Source: Bimuria novae-zelandiae CBS 107.79 (taxonomy: Eukaryota; Ascomycota; Dothideomycetes; Pleosporales; Didymosphaeriaceae). From it: a stretch of 49,718 nucleotides of DNA. The DNA is taken from positions 2,331,993 through 2,381,710 of the forward strand of contig ML976657.1 of assembly GCA_010015655.1 (NCBI GenBank), written 5' to 3'. A model generated the notes under the pieces. That model saw only the letters and a program-made list of their open reading frames with translations, did no database searches and had not been told where the DNA came from. Shown here piece by piece: positions 43,478-49,718 of the stretch. Made by a program: the position numbers and the translations under genes. The stretch's first letter is position 1. Every line of letters begins with the position of its first letter.

Positions 43478-44050
43478 TATAATAGCTATATTCTTTAATC
43501 TTTGCAGTCCTAAAGGACCTTTACCTTTAAAAACTACTATAGGTCCTTCCCTCTAGTTAAGGTGTATTTCTTTCTTAAATCCTAAGCTACTTCTTTAACT
43601 GCTCTATTATATTTCTTATAGTAAGCAAGGATAATATTATGAACGTAAAAAAAGATAAATACTCCGTCTCTTATTATATAGTAAAACTCGTAAGGGACTA
43701 GTAAGAATCTAAGTTTAGTAAGATAGGCTATAAAATGTCTCTACTAAAGTAATAGCGAGATTCTAAGGCCGTATAGTACTTTATAGAGTTATAGTATAGT
43801 ATCCTATTTTTAGTAGCTAGGTGGAATTCGCATGTAGATAGTACGGTTAATATTTACGTATAAAAAAAGACATTTAATATGTCGTATTATTTAAGCTCTA
43901 GGTTAAACTAAGTAGTAATAAATGTAAGTATTCTAAAAGATCATTTTGCTAGTGTAGCTTCGTAGGTTTCTTGTCTAGTAACGTTATATTATTAATCTCC
44001 TTAAACTACTAATTCCGCTTTATACTTATAAAATCTATAGTGCTTGTCTA
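43478..44050 (-). pseudogene. Copia-2 reverse transcriptase, main part
   Basis: Minus strand from 44,050: YKAELVV.GD, a DVL...STCE segment, FYVHN at the active site (43636-43647; both Asp lost, to His and Asn) and KKYTLTRGKDL. It is cut at 43478 by copia-3. Confidence 0.75.
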
Positions 44051-46650
44051 GCATATAGGTGTATACCTATATTAAGTTAAGTATCTAATAGCTAGTTAAT
44101 CAGGCTTACTTTGCTAAGACTTTTAATTATAACTTAGTTTCTTTATAGCTCTAAAGATGTGCAACCTCAGCCTTTTTAAATAAAAGATATATATTATAAT
44201 CTTTATATAGTCCGTTTGCTGGGGGTGCTAGTAGTAGCTAGCTACGGTATAGTATTTGCCCTTTCTATATTATTGCGCTCTAGCTTTGCCTTGTCTAGTG
44301 TTTTCCCTTTTAAGTTCTAAACATTTCCTGCTTTTGTTCCTGCTATAAAGGTATATGCCTAAGGATTTCTTAATACTTTGTGTTCTAAATGCATAATCTT
44401 ACCGGCTAGATCTTGTTTCCTGTAGGCAGTCTCTTTAAATTGCAGCCTGTAGGCTCTAGCATCGTGTTGTTTCCCGTAGGATACGGCATTACCTTATTTC
44501 CCGTAGACAGTGGTATTAGATTGTTGCCTATAGACTCCGGCATCGCATTATAATCTATAGACTACGGCATCGCATTATTGCCCTTAGGCTACGATAGGCT
44601 CTGTGTTTCGAGCTTAATTTACACTAAAGGGAATATATAGTTTCTTATACTTACCTATATTAGTTAATAGTTAAGCTAGCAAAGCTACTAGTAGTAGTAT
44701 ATATAGTAAAGTTAGGTATAGTATTACCTTCCTACTAGCTATATTGTACTAGGGCAGTTTATCTTTTGCTACTCTTTAAACTATCTTATCCTTATAGAAC
44801 GTTCCGAGTTCATATTGTATTAGATTTAGGGGAGAAGGCAGTTTAATAGTTCTAATTTACATTATAATCTTCTTTATTATACTATATATAAGATTATTTA
44901 TAATCTCTTAATAACTTCTTCTATATAAAATATCTTTATTAAAGACTACGTTATAGATACTAATTACCTTGCCTATAGATAGTACCTATATTCTAAATAT
45001 ATTAGTATATTAATATCCTACTTGGTATCCTATTTAGGCTTTTAGATTAAACCTTTGTAAACGGCCTTTGCCTTACTTTGTATTATCTGTTATAGTAAAT
45101 GCCTTACAACCGTATGCTCTTAGGTGTGATAGGTTAGGCTTGTATAGTAAGGTAATAACTCTATTCTAGAATGCAATAGCAGTAAAGAATATCTTATATA
45201 GGAATCTCTAGTAGTTTTAATATTTAGGTGTTTAATTATATAGATATAGTAGTTTAGGCAATCTTCGACTATTAGTTTTATAGTAGGTTAGCGTTAATTT
45301 TTATAGCACGTCTTTTTTCTTTTATTATACATTTTAAGCGTTTAGCTTTATTATTCTAGGCTTAGGCATTAGGTGCTAAAGGCTTAATAACTAATCCTTT
45401 TACTCTATACTACTTATTAACCTTTATTTTAACTAAGAAGATTTTATTATCGCTCTTAATAACCTTTACTATTACTCTAAATTAATTCTTTATAAAGAAA
45501 AAAATAGCTTAAGGAACTTAAAAATAACTCTTGCTAACTAGTTATTACTAAAGTAGAAGTCCTATATAAATCCTATAATGCGATACGTAATAAGTATCTA
45601 GCTCCTCTCTTTAGTTTTACTTTCCTTTTTATAATTATAAAAGTTAATTAAAACTCTCTCTTTTAGACATTTAAAAATAGTCTAGGGCGTATATTATATT
45701 AATTAGTTTAACTTTAATATCCTACACGCGTTACACTTAATAATAGGAACCTTAATAATTTTTACTTTCTTAAATTTTATACTAGGTCCTTTAAGGCGTG
45801 AGGTCTTAGGTAACTAAGTTTTTCAGGCTAGACTATAGCTATAGCTTATTTTTGTACTACTATTCTATATATTAGCTATTTCGCTATGGAGGCTGCTAGC
45901 CTTAATACGTTATTATTTTTAATAATCTATTAGTCGTACTATTTTGTAAGTACTACTAAGTCACTACCGTTAGCTTATCGTAATATAGTAGAATTTAATT
46001 TAGTATCCTACTAGATGCCTTGCCTTCGGAGTATCTAGAATAAGACTAGGCTTTAGTGTAGGTTAGGATAATAGATAATGTTCTCTAGGCGCAGGTAGCG
46101 TTGTCCTCTTTTACTATCCACCCGTAGGGCTACGGAGCCATATGCCTATATCCATACTTTAGAATTGCCTACCTAAAGAAAGTCTCCTTATATTAGTAGC
46201 TATATATTTATAAATTTATTAAGGTTATTTCTAACGTGGCAGGTGCTTCCTCAGTCTAAGATAAAGGAGTATTAAAGTAGATATTTTAATATCTTTGCTA
46301 TAAATAAGCTAGTAAGTACTATTAAGTTAATCTAGCCTATATTGCGGCCTCTTAGTTACTTAATAGTCTCTATTACTAGAGTAGAAAATTATAATATTTT
46401 TTTTATCTAGAGTATACTTAACTATAGTCTATTTAATCCTTGTATCTCCTCTTAGAGATTAGTATTATTACTACTCTAGTGTTATGCTATTACCCTTAGG
46501 CTCTTTTTTAGTTTCTACTAAGTTAGCGTAGTGTCTAGGAATACGTACTAGTAAGCGCTGAGTAGGTGTAGTCCGTTATAGGTCTAATACTTTTTATATT
46601 ATTTATTTAGCTAAGTATTTTACGTTTCTATCCTCGATTCCTTCCTTTAC
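44051..46650 (-). pseudogene. Copia-2 protease, integrase and linker
   Basis: Heavily degraded minus-strand coding. The integrase C-terminal segment is clear at about 45,130-44,900 (HLRAYG, FTITDNTK, NIFRI, IGKVIS..NVVFN). A repeat-rich linker (44413-44601) lies between integrase and RT. The protease is not securely located (near 46.2-46.5 kb by position). Confidence 0.65.
44413..44601. repeat. 27-bp imperfect tandem repeat in copia-2 linker
   Basis: Seven 27-bp units in register (44413, 44440, 44467, 44494, 44521, 44548, 44575), for example units beginning TTGTTTCCCGTAGG and TTGTTGCCTATAGAC. On the coding strand each unit is nine residues of the type TGNNxMPxS. Keeping a multiple of three suggests the repeat expanded while the frame was still translated. 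Confidence 0.85.
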
Positions 46651-47420
46651 CACCTACTAACTAATTATTAGTAATAATAGTATTATTAGCGTTTTTGCTA
46701 TTTAGCTTAGGAGTTCCTGCTATAAAGACAGTCCTTAAGGTCTTATTCTTAATAAAACATATTAATTACGTATAGTCCCTAAATTATAAAATTATTTTTA
46801 CTACTCTTATAGTATTGTCGCGGAGGTCTTATTCTCTAAAAGATGTAGTCTATATAGGAAATAGCTTTACGAAGTATTTATAAAATCCCTTTTAATAAAT
46901 TAGTCTTTAAGACATTTAGGGGCTCTAGATAATTTGCTATTAGTATTTACGTACTTTACCTTAGTAAGCTATACATTTTAGTAAGTTATATTTCTTATAG
47001 GCTTAATAGCTATGGTGTATTTATCTTGCGCTTTATTAAGCTTGTCTTTTACCTATACTCTAGTAGTATTTAATAAATTACTAAGCTATGATTAGTAAGA
47101 CTTACTAAGTATGCAGCAGTTACTAAATAGATATAATAATACTATTGTCTAAAATAGTTTAGTAATCTTAGCCAAGCTAGCTTTTTCCTATTAATATTCT
47201 CTGTCTGCGATCTTGTATACTTCCAGATTATTTTTATATTAATTTATGTCGTTCTTGTGCAAAGCCTTTGCCGTGTTCGAAACCTTAGAAACTCTACTTA
47301 GGGTAAAGTCTAGTATAGGAGTATCTGCGCTAAACTGCTTTTATATTACGTTTAGTAGGTGGTAATCGCGACGTTTAATAGTGTATATTTTAATACCTTA
47401 AGATAGGTTAGTGCTACTAG
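46650..47420 (-). pseudogene. Copia-2 gag
   Basis: Minus-strand frame with stops at Gln/Trp positions: segments DTPILDFTLSRVSKV, ALHKNDIN, KASLAKITKLF and LNKAQDKYTIAIKP fit a copia-type Gag. No start codon was assigned with confidence. Confidence 0.6.
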
Positions 47421-47882
47421 CTTAGTAAGTAGTAGCTAAGTTTGCTTTAAATTAACTATTCACTAAATATTAAGAGAGTCGCATCTGGCGTGGAGTTGCT
47501 TATACTATTTTTGCCAATCTGATGAGCCTATAAGTGTTAGAGGCTAGGCCTCTGAAGTACTCGGGTGAGAAACCTCGTAGCCTAAGCCTTAAGCAACTTT
47601 AAGAGCTACTAGGGTACCTGTAAAGTGTTACAAAATAGACCTAGCCCCTTTAAAGTTAGTTTTTTTTTTTATTTAGAAGCTATATATATAGCGTAAGAAG
47701 GAGCTACTTAAACTTCTTATTAAATTTATCTATATTTTTTTAGCATGTTAGGTCCCCTAGGCCTAAAGCCCTTTATATTAAATTTATTTTTTATTTTTTT
47801 AATAGTAATTATTATAGGATAACTATCTCTTCTATTTTACTAATTACTAAATACAGTAGCAGTTCTAAGCAAGAGCTATAAC

Positions 47883-47883
<1 letters not shown>
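47421..47883. other. Unassigned AT-rich stretch between copia-2 gag and poly(A)
   Basis: Contains the leader side of copia-2 up to about 47,534. At 47535 a TGTTAGAGGC start, with an AGAGGC/GCCTCT inverted pair around TAG, could be an LTR edge. No matching end or TSD was found. The rest to 47,883 has T-runs and no recognisable coding. Confidence 0.4.

Positions 47884-47927
<44 letters not shown>
47884..47927. repeat. Uninterrupted 44-nt poly(A) run
   Basis: 44 consecutive A (47884-47927) between ATAACC and CTAAGC. It could be the tail of a retroposed sequence on the plus strand, or slippage expansion. No flanking duplication was recognised. Confidence 0.95.
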
Positions 47928-47929
<2 letters not shown>

Positions 47930-48599
47930 AAGCTCCCCCTTCGTAAGTAATTAAGAAAATAAAGGCCCTAATAGGCGCTAAATTAAATAAACTAAAATAT
48001 AAAAAGGTAAGCTAAGTCCTTTATAGAGAACATACGTCTATAATTAGGAGTATAGGTTACACGAACGCGCGGCCTTATTGTAGATAGCCTAAAAGGAGTC
48101 TCTTTAAAGGAGAGACTTTATGTAGAACTATTATAAGAATGGTATAACCTGCCTACTTAAGGGGAGTAGATACGCTATATCTAGCACCTTAAAGAATAAA
48201 CGGACTCTAGCATAGTTATAGGTAATAAGTAGGATAAGAGTACTATAGAAAACTATTCTTTACCTAAAGAAAGGAAGCGAGATAAGGGAATAGTAAAAGG
48301 ACTAACGCCTATTGTAAGTACTTTTACTTTACCCTTATTTTTAAGCATAAAGATAATTATTTAAATTATTTAAATAATAAGCTAATTATTACTTATAGCC
48401 TAAGCAAGTTTGAGTTAAGTACTAGCTACTTAAAGTAGTAAACACGTAGCTTCTTTGTAGCCTAAAGTAGTAGACCTACTTTTATTTAAAAAAAAAAGAA
48501 TAATACTAATAGCGTATTTAATAAGCGTAAATAGACTATAAGATCTAAGAAAATAAAGAAGTCCTTAAAGACTTTTTAAAGTATATTATAAGTTACCTA

Positions 48600-49560
48600 G
48601 AAAAACGCGCGGCCTCTATTAGCTTAGTATATATAAAAAATCCTAATTATACTATAAAAGAATTTTAGTCATTCTTAAAAAACTTATTCTAAAACCTAAT
48701 AAAGGAAGAAATCGCCTAGAATAAACTCTATAAGCTCTAATAGGAAGTAAAGAAGTTAAGTAACTTTAATATACTCTTTAACTAATTAGCTATAAAAGCT
48801 AAAGAAATAGATAATAAAGGAATATTAAAAGTTATCTCTTAATAAGCTATATAAGAGGACCTTTAAAATTAGATAATTAGTATAGAGTTAGGCTAGGATT
48901 AGATCTTGTAAAGGCTACAGGACTAGGTAGCTTCTATAAAGGAGAACCTATTTTAGAACTACTTATAATAATCGCGACTCTAAAGGAAAGTATTATAAAT
49001 AATACTATAAATTAGGAGCCTACTTTCTAGGTTAAAACGGGGAGGGCCCCGTAGCGCGAATAGGCCATATAGGTATCTAAGAGCGTACTCTAGAAGCGAG
49101 TGGAAGAAGGCGCCTATTTTTATTATAATAAAAAGGGGTACTATGCGAGTTAGTGCTCCTTTTTACTAGCTTAAAGGCTAAGTAAAACTTAGGATAGCTA
49201 ATTAAGGCCTAAAAAAGAAAATAACTTTATATAAGACGCTATTAGTAAAAATAAAAAAAAACTAGGTTTTCTCGCCTAAAGGCGCGGACAAGAGAAGAAA
49301 AAGCTAAGTAAGGACCTTAAAATAAGTTATAATAACTTTTAAAAAAGGTAGCTAAATTTAATACTAATTATTATATATATACTAGTAAATAATATCGCGT
49401 TTGCATCTATAATAATTAATTCTAAATACTGAACGTATAGGTTTATCTTCAAGAAATTTATCTAAAAGGCAGGCCTAAAGCGTAATAACCTAAAAAGGAA
49501 AATTAGAGTCCTTAGAGTAAATAGCTAGGTCTTATATATAGGTTAGACTATAGAGGTGGA
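48600..49560 (+). pseudogene. Gypsy-4 capsid, zinc knuckle and protease
   Basis: A capsid-like frame (about 48,640-49,050; SNFNILFNQLAIKAKEIDN) leads to a CCHC-spaced knuckle at 49115-49156, in which both first Cys and the His are Tyr (TAT, TAT, TAC) and only the last Cys (TGC) remains. A retropepsin-like segment follows (about 49,400-49,560; SIIINSKY, with Asp to Asn, then KAGLKRNNL and RKIRVLRV). Homology ends at TIEVD. Confidence 0.7.
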
Positions 49561-49582
49561 TAGGTTAGACTATAGAGGTGGA
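49539..49582. repeat. 22-bp perfect tandem duplication
   Basis: Two identical head-to-tail copies starting TAGGTTAGACTATAG (49539-49560, 49561-49582), exactly where gypsy-4 protease similarity stops. Confidence 0.95.
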
Positions 49583-49718
49583 GATTATTGTAGAGGGCTA
49601 TATAGAATAGTGTTAATTATATATGTTGGTAGGCCTTTGTACGATCGTACGGGTGATAACAGTAACGAATGTCTTGTATATTGCTATTGGTATATTCTAT
49701 CTATGAACGTGGGTGCTA
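49583..49718. other. Non-coding tail with normal composition
   Basis: The last 136 bp retain TpG and CpA and look less RIP-damaged than the preceding kilobases. They contain a 12-bp palindrome GTACGATCGTAC. No gene or known repeat was recognised; it may be flanking DNA or another element. Confidence 0.4.

Larger units (their letters stand above)
18440..47534 (-). mobile_element. Copia-2: Ty1/copia element dispersed by nested insertions
   Basis: Pieces of one minus-strand copia polyprotein can be joined across later insertions: gag near 47.4-46.7 kb, integrase and RT at 46.6-43.5 kb, RT again at 38208-38064 (after copia-3), RNase H at 36060-35371 (after the LINE), then a 3' end at 25341-25293 (after Pogo-E) and 18656-18617 (after gypsy-2), next to an LTR at 18440-18616. 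A CGTTA flank (18435-18439) borders that LTR on Pogo-C. No matching 5' LTR was recognised, so the right limit is uncertain and may lie outside the window. Confidence 0.7.
47928..49582 (+). mobile_element. Gypsy-4: gag-protease part of a RIP-degraded Ty3/gypsy element
   Basis: Plus-strand gag and the start of pol, then the similarity stops near 49,560. Neither LTR was recognised; the 5' boundary is unknown and the RT and integrase are absent from the window. Sequence character (dense TAA/TAG, TpA-rich) is like gypsy-2 and gypsy-3. Confidence 0.65.

Overview
This window is a fungal, transposon-only block, almost certainly from a filamentous ascomycete (Pezizomycotina). Three things point there: pogo/Fot1-like DDE transposases, chromodomain-bearing Ty3/gypsy elements with Ty1/copia elements and a Tad1-type LINE, and pervasive repeat-induced point mutation (RIP). 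The RIP shows as Gln and Trp codons turned into TAG/TAA, Asp into Asn, Cys and His into Tyr, and a sequence swamped with TpA. I see no host gene, tRNA or rRNA. Nearly every base belongs to a transposable element, and the elements are nested inside each other. Most boundaries could be fixed to the base from target-site duplications (TSDs).

Left part (1-15172). Two pogo elements, Pogo-A (3' end only) and Pogo-B, stand side by side separated by one TA. Pogo-B is split by a Ty3/gypsy chromovirus (gypsy-1, 1478-14090, minus strand, TSD TATAC). Gypsy-1 is itself split by a Ty1/copia element (copia-1, 6251-11880, minus strand, TSD TTTAA), the least decayed full-length element here.

Middle and right (15173-49718). 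Pogo-C (minus strand) abuts Pogo-B through another single TA. It carries a solo LTR built around a 10-bp minisatellite (15396-15657) and a complete 2.1-kb pogo of another family (Pogo-D, 15976-18101, perfect 44-bp inverted repeats). It is then broken at 18439 by a minus-strand copia element (copia-2), whose pieces run on to about 47.4 kb. Inside copia-2 sit gypsy-2 (18657-25287, TSD CTAGA), Pogo-E (25344-35368, TA), a 5'-truncated LINE (36061-38049, 14-bp TSD) and copia-3 (38214-43472, TSD ATACT). Pogo-E contains gypsy-3 (26227-34382, TSD GTATA), which in turn holds two solo LTRs (32456-32841, TSD ACTCT; 33584-34024, TSD AAAGG). After a 44-nt poly(A) run comes the gag-protease part of another RIP-degraded gypsy element (gypsy-4), which ends in a 22-bp tandem duplication near 49.56 kb.

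The most interesting signal is shared by three chromoviruses. Between the integrase/chromodomain and the 3' LTR, on the strand opposite to gag-pol, each carries the decayed remains of an open frame. When TAY is read as a possible RIP product of TGY, that frame has the exact spacing of a fungal Zn(II)2Cys6 binuclear cluster; in gypsy-1 and gypsy-2 a Lys/Glu-rich, coiled-coil-like stretch follows it. This suggests that these retrotransposons carried an antisense gene for a transcription-factor-like protein. No element in the window looks able to move now: every transposase or polymerase has lost catalytic residues or reading frame.
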